Assembly: GCA_037013685.1 (NCBI GenBank)
Contig: CM072905.1
Span: forward strand, 11,064,991-11,128,990
Reading direction: 5' to 3'
DNA length: 64,000 bases
Origin: Acridotheres tristis
Lineage: Eukaryota > Chordata > Aves > Passeriformes > Sturnidae
Shown here: positions 48,401-61,090 of the stretch, in pieces
Layout of the letters: the number at the start of each line of letters is the position of its first letter
Numbering within the stretch: the stretch's first letter is position 1
Notes under the pieces: generated by a model
The model's database searches: none
Told to the model about the DNA's origin: nothing
What the model saw: the letters and a program-made list of their open reading frames with translations, nothing else
Translations under genes and position numbers: made by a program

Positions 48401-50159
48401 CACCTGAGCACAGCTGGAGCTGCTTGGGCTCCAGTCTGCAGGACCAGGGAGAGCCCGGGGAGCCAAGGGGCCTCTCCCTGCTGCCCACGCCTGGGTGAGC
48501 CCAGCTTTTGTTAGCATAGCACCAATGTGATCCGTGGTTTTTAGGAGGAAAGATAAACATGAAAATCATTTATGTAAACTCTGTATGAGCTGGGAGAAAA
48601 TCAGAATGAAATCCATGTTGCAATTCCAAAAGTGCATGGAAAGGCATATTTGTTTTGTGACTCAGAAAGACGTCGTTGGCTTAGAAGTGTAATTTTAGCA
48701 GAATTGTATCACTTGGTTTGAGTTAATGCTTTACAGACAGCAGAGTCCTCAAAACAATGTAAAATCTGGGGGATAAATGGGGACCTTCCTGATCAGACAC
48801 CACGTGCAGTTGGTGGGAAGCTTTCCTAGGCATTTTCTCTAAAATGCAGATCCCCCTTCCTGTGGAGCCCATCCTCAGATCTGGGATGGGAAATGGGGAT
48901 GCAGGGCAGGCAGGAACAGAACCTTCCCAGCCATGGCTGATCCATGGCATCCACGGAGCCTCCCGGGAGCAGGGCAGGGGCTGGTGGTCAGCTCAGGCCA
49001 ATTCCATGCCCGTGGTGCTCGCAGGCCTGGAGCAGGGACCTGGGGCAGGCCAGGATTGCAGCAGGATGCCCAGTTCCCACCGGGACCACTGCTGCTCTTT
49101 ATCCCCCACCTACTCCTGGCCGCGCTCCCCGCTCCCGTGCCGGCCATTGTGGAGGGCTGCGTGCTGTGCTAAACATTCCCTTTCTTCTGTCAGCCCAGGG
49201 ACTGCGACTTTCTTAATTGTGGATTCTTTTAGTTAATTGGGAGTGTTTGGAAACGCCTTGCACCTCAGCAGGGTTCAGTCCTGCGGGGTGCCAAGGGCTT
49301 TGTTCCCCGGCCAGCAAAGCACTTCAGCCTGGCTCTAAGAACACTTTACAGGCTGGAACGAGCTCATTGATTTCGGGGCACTGAAGGATTGAGCCAATAC
49401 TAAATTTCTTCCAATGATTCCGGCTCTAACAGTAACATCCAGGAAAGTGTTCCTTGAATCTTAATGCTACCTTAAATAGCCACGGCTCAGGCTCCACAAC
49501 CAGGGAAGCAGAGACTGAAAGCAGTGGTTTGGGGGAGGCTCTTCTGGAAATAGAGGAAAAGTCATGGTTAAAGGTGATATTCCCTCTCTCCCCCCTTATT
49601 TTCCCTTCTATTTTGTAGTAGCAGTTTGCCTTAACTGTGGTCATCTTCAGCGAGCTTTTAATAAATGAAGAGGAAACTGGAAGAGTTTGGAAAAGGATGG
49701 GATAAGCAAACACTCCAGAGGGACTTGTAGTGGCAACATGATTAATAAGGGACAGTCCTGGTAATTCTATCAAAACAGAGCTATTGCAAAAGCATATGGA
49801 GCATCCTGTGTTTGGGCAGGAGCAGGATTCAGACAAATGATCCAGGGAGATTTATGTGCCTCCTTGCTGGGAGGGTTTCTTCTCCCCCTGGAAGTGTGAG
49901 GGGAAAAGCTCTGTAGGTTTAACCATAGGATTAGACTCCAGGAAAAAAAAAGAAATTAGTAAATCAGGCAGCTTATGGCTCCTGAGTATTTTTATGCTGG
50001 TTGTTTGTTTGATAACATGCTCCAATCCTTAGACAGATCTTTTTTCCTTAACTTTATATATTTATCTTTTTTCTCTCTCAACCCCCACACATATCTGGGG
50101 AGCTTAAGGAGCTGAAAAAAGGAAATGTTCTCCAAAAGGAAAATAGGATGCAAAATATA

Positions 50160-50325
50160 GAATCCTAGAGTGGCTTGGGTTGGGAAGGACCTTAAAGCTC
50201 ATCCAGTGCCACCCCTGCCATAGCAGGGACACCTTCCACTGTCCCAGGCTACTCCCAGCTCTGTCCAACCTGGCCTTGGGCACTGCCAGGGATCCAGGGG
50301 CAGCCACAGCTGCTCTGGGCACCAC
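50160..50325 (-). mobile_element. CR1 LINE fragment, 3' end, reverse orientation
   Basis: The tail agaatcctagagtggcttgg is followed by gggaaggaccttaaagctca, accttccactgtcccaggct, tccaacctggccttgggcac and ggggcagccacagctgctct. A short 10-bp repeat (tttccaaacc, four copies, 50334-50373) adjoins its truncated 5' side. Confidence 0.92.
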
Positions 50326-50454
50326 AGAAGGTTTTCCAAATCCTTCCAAACCTTTCCAAACCTTTCCAAATCCTGCTCTCTGCAGCTTCTCCCAGTGCTC
50401 TCCTGAGTCTGCTGGACAGAAGTCCCCACTGGCAGTGGGGGCACAGAGCTGAGC

Positions 50455-51202
50455 CAGTGGCAGTGACACAGTGACAGTGGCACACACAATGACACAGTGA
50501 CAGTGGCACACACAATGACACAGTGGCACACACAGTGACACAGTGACAGGGGCACACACAATGACACAGTGACAGTGGCACACACAGTGGCACAGTGACA
50601 GTGGCACACACAGTGACACAGTGACAGTGACACAGTGACAGTGGCACACACAATGACACAGTGACAGTGGCACACACAGTGACAGTGACACAGTGACAGT
50701 AGCACACACAATGACACAGTGACAGTGGCACACACAATGACACAGTGACAGTGACACAGTGACAGTGGCACACACAGTGGCACAGTGACAGTGGCACACA
50801 CAGTGACACAGTGACAGTGGCACACACAGTGGCACAGTGACAGTGGCACACACAGTGACACAGTGACAGTGACACAGTGACAGTGGCACACACAGTGGCA
50901 CAGTGACAGTGGCACACACAGTGACAGTGACACAGTGACAGTAGCACACACAATGACACAGTGACAGTGGCACACACAATGACACAGTGACAGTGACACA
51001 GTGACAGTGGTACACACAATGACACAGTGACAGTGGCACACACAGTGACAGTGACACAGTGACAGTAGCACACACAGTGGCACAGTGACAGTGGCACACA
51101 CAGTGACACAGTGACAGTGACACAGTGACAGTGGTACACACAATGACACAGTGACAGTGGCACACACAGTGACACAGTGACAGTGGCACACACAGTGACA
51201 CA
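50455..51202. repeat. CA/GTGACA-rich minisatellite, about 750 bp
   Basis: The array is built from two modules, acacagtgacagtg (14 bp) and gcacacacaatgac or gcacacacagtgac. Most units combine them into about 26 bp, and some have an extra gacagtgacacagt. Substitutions A/G in the aatg/agtg position and g/t in gtggtaca recur. The minus strand is free of stops in all three frames, giving cysteine/histidine/valine-rich frames of 314-383 codons that are artefacts. In the STX8 transcript this would be a CA-rich RNA. Confidence 0.95.
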
Positions 51203-52520
51203 GCAGTGTCACTAGCTCTGCCCTGCTCCTGTCACCCTGGCCAGGGCGTCCCCAGCACGTTGTTCTCAAAGCAGAAATTTCCTTCTTTTCTTTGAAGGCT
51301 TTTACTGTGCAGCTGCTGGGGCAGCTTGGAGCTGTCATGTGGGGAGGCAAAAGCAGAGAACTGGAGTGAAGAGCTTATTAACTACTCAGGTTTTAGGAAG
51401 GTACAGAGATGAAATGATACTGTGGGTTTTCCCTCCTCCTCCTTTCTCTTCTCTTTTCTTTTTCTTTTTTTTTGACACAAAATGAGAGGAGACCTCTTGC
51501 ACTACACGTGCATAAATTGTACAGGTTTGGCTCTGCTCGAGGCTGAAATTAAAAAAATAAAAGAAAATCAAATAGTCATCCTGACACATGAGACAATGCA
51601 GTCGTCCAAAACCAAAATAGTTCTGTATAATACTCTGCATATAGGAGTCAGAGATCTGTGTGTGGGCTTTAAGAGATGCCTTGCCTTCTTTTTTTGGAGA
51701 AGAAACTTCTGTTAACATCAAAATGATGTCAAGAATTCAGCAAGGATTGAATTCCCTACTCCATCGGCATGAAATTTTCACATTGCTACTGAACTCTGTT
51801 ATTTTATCACTCCTGCTCTTCAGACTCCATTTTCCAAAAACTTTTAAAGTGATTGTGCAAGTCAAACCTAATTTCTTATCACAGTTCTTGTGTATATTGG
51901 CTCAGTTGTTTGCAAGGGATTGTTTCACCCACCCTGTTTCCCTTGGCATTTTTAGAAGGTTCTTGTAGTTGTTAGCAGCTGTAAATGGTATTAATAAGGA
52001 GTATTTGGTTGCTGCTTTCTGCAGTTTTCTCTGCTGATTAGGCTGCATTGCCAAAGGTTGAGCTAGTTTCTAAAAGCAGGATTGTTCTTTGAGTTGTGAA
52101 AACACAATTCTCAACAAAATAACAGCTGTATCTGTGTCAGGAATTCTCCAGGCAGGCTGCTATACCCCTGCAGAAACTGGGGTGAAACACTCTTAATCCA
52201 AAGTGGTATTGATGTTAAAATCAAGCAAATTTCACCTGAAAGTTTAAAGATCCAGCCAGGAAGATGCCAGGATTTTTTCCCTTTCCTCAGGGTTGTGTTT
52301 GAGGTGAAAAGCACTTTCCCACTCCAGCATTTTGTCCCTGCTGTGCTGGGCTTCCCTCAGCAGCTTTGGTGGGCTGGGAAGTGCCTTTCCCTGTGGGACC
52401 ATGGGCACATCTTTGGTTGGGTTTCCAGGGACTCCAGAGTGTGGGATCCCTCCACAGCTCCATGTCCTTAAGGATTTCCTAGGCTCAGGTTGACAAAGCC
52501 CTGAGCAACCTGAGCCTTGT

Positions 52521-52605
52521 CCTAGAATTGTGGAATTATGGAATAGCTCAAGTTGGAAGGGACCCACAAGGATCATCAAGTCCAGCTCCCTAACTTGACC
52601 CTGCT
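52521..52605 (-). mobile_element. CR1 LINE fragment, short 3' end, reverse orientation
   Basis: The tail cctagaattgtggaattatg is followed by gaatagctcaagttggaagg, acccacaaggatcatcaagt and ccagctccctaacttgaccc. This is the CR1 subfamily with a gatcatcaagtccagctcc block, and differs from the copies at 43-50 kb. Confidence 0.8.
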
Positions 52606-55600
52606 TGGAGCACTGAGTTGTACTAGAACCTTCCATGATCCATTTCCTCCAGATGTTTTTATGGAGTGATGACTCCAGAGCATGTTCTTGCTGGGGTCAC
52701 CAGATCCTGCTGTTGGAGTAGGAGATTCACCCAAATAAAATTCATAGAATGAGTCAACTGAAAATAAGTGCTTTAAAAAAAAAAATTGTAATCTTTTCAT
52801 GTGTCTCTATAAACATTTAGATGAAATTTCATTGATTTGAGCACCAATACCACTCTGGACAAATGGTTTCAGCCCAGTTTCTGTCAGCCTGCCTGGAAAA
52901 CTCCTGACACAGATGCAGCCGTTGCTTTGTAAACCCTGGCTGCAGGTGGGGAAGGGCTCTGTGAGGTGAGAGTCTCCCAGGAAAGGGAAGCTGATGCCCA
53001 GCAAAGCCTGTTGCTGGCTGAATGGACCAGGGAGTTGCCATCAGAGTGGCAGCAGTGATGGGACTGTGCAGCCACAGCACCGAAGGCAGGCCAGGTTCAC
53101 TTTCCCGTGGGACTGGGCTGTGCTGGGTGAAGGCTGCAGCTTGTGTTTCATCCAGCACCCCGGGATCAGCCTGTGCCTGGGGAGTGGAGGGACTCCAGGA
53201 ATATGGCAGGAGCAGAGTGGAGGTGTGAGCAGCAGGTTTGAGGTCAGGTTCCCAGCAGAGCCCCTTGGTGTGCAGAGCAGTGACCGTGGTGGGGGAGCAC
53301 CTCACCCTGCAAACCTCCCCTTTCTGGGGACCCCATCCACTGCTGGGCTGGGAATTCCATCCCTGCTGCCTCCTGCAGACACAAAGGCTCTGCTGGTGGA
53401 GGCTGAGCAGGGCTGGCTGCTCCTGTCACACTTTTTGGTCACAGCTGCTGTTCCTGGAGAAGCTCCTCGGCTCAGCCAGGACCTCAGTCCTGGCTTAGGC
53501 AGGAGCCTCCTTGCTGTGTACCTGGAATTATCTCTGAGCTGTTCTCCAAGGTCTGTAGCAGATGGAGAGAGACATCATGAGCAGAGGGGAGAACAGTTTG
53601 GGCTTCCAGTCCGTATGGATGGAAAAACAAAAGGAGTTCTGGGTGTGTGGAAGCAGTTCAGGCGTGCAGTGTCATTAATCTTCATCTGTGGCTTTTAAAA
53701 TCAGCAGCAGCCAGAGTGTCCCAGATCTGAAAGCCGTGTTTGTTCGGGTGGAGTGGATGTGCAGGGAATTTTTTCTGAACTTCACCCCACCAAGGTAGGT
53801 TTGTGTCAAGTGGATTGACAGGAGCAGCACTGCACAGTGTGGTCCTGACCATTGCAGCAGCCCTGCTTTACAGGCTCAGCCCAGTGGTTTCATGTTTAAA
53901 GCTGTCACACATTTAATCCCTGACTGGTTTTTGCCCATTCTTAATTTCTAAAAAGAAAAAAAAAAAAGTCCATGCTGGTTTTGAGCTGGAGTTTCTCATA
54001 CTTAAGTCTGTGTAAAGATGATTTATGGTGCTAGAAGGGCTCCACTGGAAACGCAAGATCTATTATGAAGTGGATTGAACGGCCCATGCTGAAATGTTTA
54101 TTGCTGTCTTCAAAATAGAATACATCAGGGTTGATGGGGCCTGTCCAGGAAAGAGAGAGAGTGCAGTGCAGTGGGGCTAGTGGGGTATTTTTAGTATTCC
54201 AATAAAAGACAAGGCTTTTAAAGGAAATCACTTATTGCCATTTTGCAATCAAGAATGCAGGAGTGTTCCAGGGACTGCAAGAAATATGCTTCAAGAATGT
54301 GGGAGCCATAAGGAACTAATCATTAAATATTCTCCCGTTTCCACCCCCGGCCCTGAGCTGAGGAAGCCATTTAGGAGCTTTGCAATTTGTATGGAAATCT
54401 CAGCCCTCCTGACCACTCGGTCAAGCATCCCGGGCACTTGGGAGCCAGCAGCCCATTTTCAAAAGTCCCTGCAATTCCTGGGCGAGCAGGGCACTTTGGA
54501 AAATTGGAGACACATGGCCCAGCCTTCAGGAACACTTAATCTGACCTTAAATGACTGATATGAACACAATATGATCTTTGTTGTGCTGTAGGCTCTTCTT
54601 GCTGGGGAGGTTGTCCTTGCAGGTTCAGATGGAGCAGCAAAACTGCGAGGTTGTTGCTGTTGTTGTTCTGCTCGTTTCACTGAGCTGTGATTATTTGTAT
54701 TTCTTGTTTATTTTTCTCATGTGATGTTTGAAACATTTTGGAAGTGTTTTCGTGCTGTAATACGTCCATGTAAGTAGGGAGGGAGCAATCCCAGCTTTTG
54801 CCAGAGTGAAAAACAAAGGCATAGGCAAAAGATAATCCTTTCCCCATGATTTAAGAGCCTGATGGGACAATTTAGTGATGCATCTAAGCAGAGCTGGTGG
54901 TTGCCTGCTCCTTCTCCCCACGTTCCCACCTTTTTCCCTGTCTGGCCCTGGTGTCCTGGTGGGGCAGTTCAGGCAGCTACAATGGCAGAAAAGTGACCCC
55001 ACCAAAAACAAAGCTGGGGTGTGGGGCTGGTGGCAGATGGACGTGGGCAGATGTCCCTTCTGTGCCAGGCCAGCAGAGCTGGCCTTGCATTTGATTATTT
55101 TTCTTTGCCTATTTGTTTTTACTGGAGAAAGTGGTGCAGGAGATGCAGTTCCCTGCTGAGATCATCTGTCACAGCTCCTGCAGGTAGCAGAGCTGGGCTG
55201 TGACCCTTCCTTTCAGGAAAACCCTTTGGAGTTTGCCAGCTGGGCTGGGCTCCTGCAGCCCCTGCGGGAGTCGGGCTGGGCAGGGAGGCTGAGCTGGACA
55301 AGGTCCATGGAGGCTCAGGTTTGGGAGGAACCCCAGCCCTCAGGACATGGCCCCATCCTGGGATTGGCTCAGGCTGGTGGCTCCTTGCAGCCAGGGCTGG
55401 TGAATGTCCCATGTTTGGAGTGCACTGAGAAGGTTTTTCAGTGACCTGTGACTTGTGCTGCAGAAGGTCCCACCTGGCTGGATTTTCCATTGGAAACCCT
55501 TGGATTTCCTGAGGTGTTTTGTTCTTGCTGGGAGAGCTTTCCCTGGCTGTCCTGCACGCCCTGGTCCCAGCTGCTCTCCCCACCACAGCTCCTGAAGGTT

Positions 55601-58600
55601 CATGGCACAGTTCATGGCAAACCCTTCTGTTCCTCACTGCTTATGGCATGGAGGGATATCTCCTGGTGGAGCTGGGGATATCCCAGTTAAATCTGTGCTT
55701 TCTCACCCTTCCTGCTGTTTTCTCCAGAGCAGAAGGGTTCAGGTGACACCTTTGGTTTCCCTTGAGTGAACTGAGTGACCCTCAGATGAAAAAAGAGATT
55801 TTTAGAATCTTTGTGCTCTTGTTTGAGCTGTTTTGTTTCCTTTCTCCTGGGAAACCTTCAGTGCACTTGAGGTCTGTGAAACTTTCACAGATCCCATTCC
55901 AAGCTGCTCAGAAATGCTGAGTATTCCTCAACTGCTCCTGCTCCTTGGTGTCCCTGATGTAAGGGAAAGGATGCTTGAGAGTTTGGAGGAAGGACAGTTG
56001 GAAACTGTGTGTGTTTGTGCTTGTTTAATTCAAAAAAGGGGAAGACAAGTAAGTCACATGTAAAGAAATCCAGTGGCCACATCTGCTGATGACCTTTGGG
56101 GCTGGAAAGAGTCTGATGATGGCGTGGAGCCAAGCAAGGAAAGTCTGTGAAGTCACTGCAGAAGAACAAAAGGAAAAGCCATGAGGATGGTTCCAGTTTG
56201 GGGCTTGTTGGAGGCTGGTGATCTGCACAGCTCTGCCTGCTCACCTCTCAGAACAGGCAGAGATGGGTTGAGGTTGCCAGTTTTGGGTTGATTTGGGGTT
56301 TTTGGGATGGGGAGTCCCTTGGGGAAGCTGTTGCCTCTCACACCTGCTCTTCATGCCATGCTGAGTCCAGGACATGATTTTATCTCAGTATTTTTGCAGA
56401 AGGTGTTCAGGTGTGGATGCTCTAAAGCTCTCTGGTTCAGTCATTGTGTCTCAGAGGTACATGAACCATTTCTCCACCACTGTCCTCTTGCAGCTACCTG
56501 CTGCTATTTAAAGGAGATACAAATTTAGCTCCAAGTGTTCCCTTTCCCACAGACTCCTCTGAAAGTTACAACTTGTGACAGTTCAGTTCTTGCTGTGCTC
56601 TTGCCTTGTCTTCAGCTCCAAACAAATGCCTTGCCTGTCTCTGAGCTTCACTTCTGGTGGCTCAGAAGGTAAAATAATCTAAATTTCCTAATTTCCATGG
56701 GAAACTTTCCTGGCTTTGAGCTGCCCTGCCTAACTTCTGCTTCTCAGGGTAGTGCAGGAGGCTCAGGAATTGTTTAATAGACACTCAGTCAAATGTGGCA
56801 CCTCAAAGCATTGCAGCTGATCCTTCCAAAGGCAGGAGATGGCCTTCCCATGGAGCACCAGGGCTGCTGGAACCTGAGCAGCAGCTCAGGGCTGGGGCCA
56901 AAGCCCCGAGCTCTTGGTGAGGTTGGGTTTGTGCTGCTCCTTGAAGGAATTTGGGATTTTGGTGCAGTTGTGCTTGGAAGAAGTTCAGGGCATTACCTGG
57001 CATGTGTCTGTAATTTGAAAAATAGATTAAAAACGGAGCAAATTGAAGTATAACAATAATGGATCAAGAGAAACACTTAGCTCACTTCCCTGCCCTCAGC
57101 CAGGCTGCACATGGGGTTTGGGACCCGAAGTTTGGGATTATTTGATTGCTGAAGTCAGAAAGGTTTGCATAGAAACTCACTCCACGCTGCTTCTGGGGCT
57201 AATCTGACATTTGTTTTCTGATAGAGATGGTTCTCATCCTGCTGGTTTTTAGCCACAGGCCCTTGTGTCAGTAGATATCTCCATGCCCTGATCAGAGCTT
57301 GTGTTAGCACCAAACTCATCTGTGCACTCCAGAGGGAATCCTATCTCCAACCTGAGATGACCAAACCCCACAAAAATGCAATTTCTAGCGTGTGGAATAA
57401 CGTTGAGTGAGGAGTTAATGTGCATAAACAAAGTCTGCACCTTTGCCTCAGATAAATTGTTTCTTCAGGTTAATCTGGCATCGCATGAACAGCTCCAAAT
57501 GTGCAATAACTCATAGACCAAGAGTTTTTTCATCTTACACAGGAATGACCTGGGCTTTTCTTTCTTCCAAATAAGGAATTAATAATGCAATAGTTGTTGT
57601 TTCCAACGAGCTCAGCTTTTTTGAGAAGTGTCTTTTTTTCCCTCCTCTAGACCCAATGAAACACATGAACATTTGGAGCCTTTAATAACCGCTCGCCGAG
57701 CCTGGTCTTGATTTCTCTGAGAACTGCCAATGATTTTGATGTCAGGGCTGAGAGGTACAATTGTAGTGTTAAATTTCTCCAGGCAGAGCAGTTGAAAAGG
57801 AAGGTCAAAAGCAATAAGGGCCGGGTTCCTCTGGGCGGGCGGGGGCGTCGGGGAAGGAGCATTTCCCCGGCCCTCTCGCCCAAGAAAATGTTTGGCTGTC
57901 ACAAAACTAATAAAGCAAAACCTCCAGAGAGGTGGGTTCAGTGCTGCAGGTGTAGGAATCAGAGCTGTATTTACACACAAGCCAGCTTCATAGCGTGGGA
58001 TTTCTGCTCAAGTGCTTCTTAATGCAACACAAATTGAATACCCAGCACAGGGAAAATGTTAGAGGGAAAGGATTTTTATGGCTTTTGGGGGAGAAAGTGT
58101 TTGGCTCTTTGTTTTAGGGAACAGAAAGGACAGCAAGATGGATTTCTTGGGGTGCTTGCCATGTGAAAGTAGTGCTTTAGGTATGTGCAGAGGGTTCAGA
58201 GCCAGCCTCCAAGCTGGTTCTCTGCTGCCTCCAAAAGCAGAGCTTTGAAGGGATTTGGGCAGGGTTTCTGCCATATATCTGGCAACACGGGCTTAAAATT
58301 AACTTACTGAAACAGCAGATAAAATTTGGGTTCTTTAAAACTGTGATATTAAAGAGAAGTCCTCAAGGAAAGCAGCCAGGCCTGTGCAGCCCCTCTGCAG
58401 CTGAAGCTCCCATCCTTGCCCTGCCTCTCTGCTGCCCTATAAAACAACGATTATGTGTTTATAAGTTACTGCTCCGTGTCCCTTATAAAAGAAGACTTAT
58501 TCATAAACTTCTGGATAGACAGTTCTTTGGGAATATAACTTCCTTGGCCTAAACCAAGCTGCTTTTTCCAGATAATGTAATGCTATTCGGGCTCTTTAAA

Positions 58601-59822
58601 GTCCGAGCATGCTATTTATTATTATTTTATCATCTATAAAAGACACCAGTGTGGAACCTGGGAATGACACTACACTCAAATCAGCAGGAAAGATAGGGAA
58701 AACCCCAAGGACAGCTGCTGTTCCCAGAAATATTCCCTGACAGTGCTGGGGGATGCTCAGGGCTTGTTGCAGGGCTGCCTTCCCTGCACCTCCTCCCTGC
58801 AGGCACAGAGCCAGGGCGCTGCCATGGGCACATCTCATTTTTGGGGTGGGATTTGCCAGGTGCAAGTTGGACATTGTTGAAATGGACTTGGATGCAGCCT
58901 TGCAGCTTCTGAAGTCAGGGCAGAAGATGTGGCCACACACACACATGCACATGCCTTAGGAATTCTTTTTTTTAATGGGCTGAAATCAGCATTTACTTGA
59001 GTCCCCAGGACCCAACAACCATGTGACTGTGTTTGCTCTCTAAATATCCCCAGCCCTGAGCCCACAGAAGTACCCAGCTCACCCAAGGACTGCCCCTTCC
59101 CAAGGCTCCAGCTGGGGTGGATTTGGGGATGACCCAAACCAGGTCAAACCTGTCCAAAGGAGAGATGCTCCCTGTGGGGAGGGGCTGCCCCAGCAATCTG
59201 CTGCCAGGCTGGGAGAGAATGCAGGGCTGGGCACCCACGGAGAGGGGACATCAGCCCTCAGCACCTGCCCTGGTCACCAAGGTGCCAGCTGGAGTGGACA
59301 TTGCTCTCCTGGATGCCCTCCAGGTGGATTTGGACCTCGAGGTTTTGCTTTTCTGTGTGAACCCAAACTGGAAAGTTGGTGGTTGGGGAGTAAATCGGTT
59401 GGAAGGGTGTCCATGAGGAACCCCAAACCAGTGACCCTCAGAGCTGACAAATCCTGGGGAGAGGGAATGGTCTGGGCACTTGGGCTAGTGTCAGCCCCAG
59501 GTCCTCTGCCCTCAGGGCTGGACAGAGCAGCTGAGACAGACCAAAGCACCATATTAACCTAAATTACATGTAATTCAACCCTTTCTTTCCATCTTGTATC
59601 AAAAAATGGGATCTTTATCTGGAAGAGACTTGGTGAGATGTGGAGCACTGAACCCCCCTGAGCCAGGGACTGGGGGCATGAGCAGAGTGAGCTCAGCAGT
59701 AACAGCAAGCCCTGCAGAGCCATGTGAGTGCCAGAGTTCCAGCAGTGCTGGGGAGATCCCCATCCTGCCATGGAACATGGGGCAAGCTGGGAATGTGCTC
59801 CCTGCATTCCTGCCCTGCTCCT

Positions 59823-59861
59823 CAGCAGCTGGATCAGCAGCTGGATCAGCAGCTGGAGCAC
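59823..59861. repeat. 15-bp tandem repeat, about 2.5 copies
   Basis: The unit cagcagctggatcag is repeated with a 15-bp period. It is short and of no evident function. Confidence 0.8.
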
Positions 59862-60954
59862 TGCTCCAGAGCCTTTAGCAGAGGGAGCTGCAGGAGCATG
59901 GCATTTACTCCAGCCTGCCTTAATTATTTGCTCTGTAATTGCACAGAGCTCCCCACCTTTCCCTGAGAGATGCACTTTGGATTTGTATTCCTGGCACTGT
60001 TTCCTTTTGCACGAAAATCTTTCCTTTGTTCTCTTCCGACTCCTGTTGACTTTAAGAATGGCTTTGATTCCTGAACTTCTCTTTGAGGGTTGCTTGTCAA
60101 GGGGAATATTTATATTTCATAGCATTTGAGCAGAAAAAGGCAAAGCAGGCAGGGAGCACAGAATGCAGAATTCCTGTCAGATCCTATCCACAGCTTTTGT
60201 GGGGAAAGCACATGAAATACCCAGGTTTAAAACCTCCAGATCCTTCTAATCTGTTGTTCTGTGGTGCAGTGGGGGGAAATGTGTGTAACATCTGGTCTGT
60301 CTCGTGCAGGAGTGCTTTGAGATGTGTGTGCTCTGTGTGTGCTCCTGCTTTGGTGTCCCTGGGATCAGCAGCTCTGCTGCTCCCACCTCAGCTGGGACAA
60401 GGACAGCACTTGGCCACTGCATTCTGGCTGTGGGTTTTAATGCCAGTCTGTTTCCAGGGATGAAACGAGTTTTATTTCATTCTGCTGTGCCCTCTCTCAC
60501 TGCCCTGGCCGTGCCCTGCAGTTCCCTCACTCACCATTGCCCATTAGCAATCCTTTATTGGTCCCCCACCTTCGTCTCTTCCTGCTGGGGAATAATTTGG
60601 GGTTTATGTGCAGTTTTCTTGGGACTCGTCAAAGAATAATTACACCCCATTAACTCCCCTCTGTATCATTACTAATTCACACCTATGGAGTATTTTCCAA
60701 GCAGCTGATCTCGGTTGTCTCTTAATTGCTGGAGTCCATAAACTCTGTTAAACTGAAACTGTGTGAAGGATTTGCACCCTCTAAAACTTCTCCCTCCAGT
60801 GCAAAACATAACAGAGAATTGGAATGTGGCAGCTTTATCAGATCTTACTTCTTCCCTATTTAGGCAAATTATTTGCTTCTGGCCCTGTTGAAAACTCCAA
60901 AATGTGTATATTAAGGTGTAAAAAATAGGACACTAAAAGCGTGAGAAAGTCGTG

Positions 60955-61090
60955 GCTGTTCAGCCTGGAGAGCAGAAGGCTCCAGGGAGAGCTCAGAAGT
61001 CCCTTCCAGGGCCTAAAGGGGCTCCAGGAGAGCTGGAGAGGGACTGGGGACAAGGGATGGAGGGGCAGGACACAGGGAATGGCTTCCACT
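60955..61090 (+). mobile_element. CR1 LINE fragment (internal part)
   Basis: The block ggctgttcagcctggagagc, then gaaggctccagggagagctc, ggcctaaaggggctccagga, gagctggagagggactgggg and ggcaggacacagggaatggc is CR1 sequence upstream of the 3' tail. The element stops without a tail, so it is truncated at both ends. Confidence 0.88.

Noticed and set aside
50104..51350. Three minus-strand frames of 314-383 codons rich in CVCHCH and VTVS
   Set aside because: All three frames are open across the CA/GTGACA array, which is a composition effect.
52994..53698. Plus-strand 234-codon frame
   Set aside because: No domain; ordinary GC-rich intron composition.
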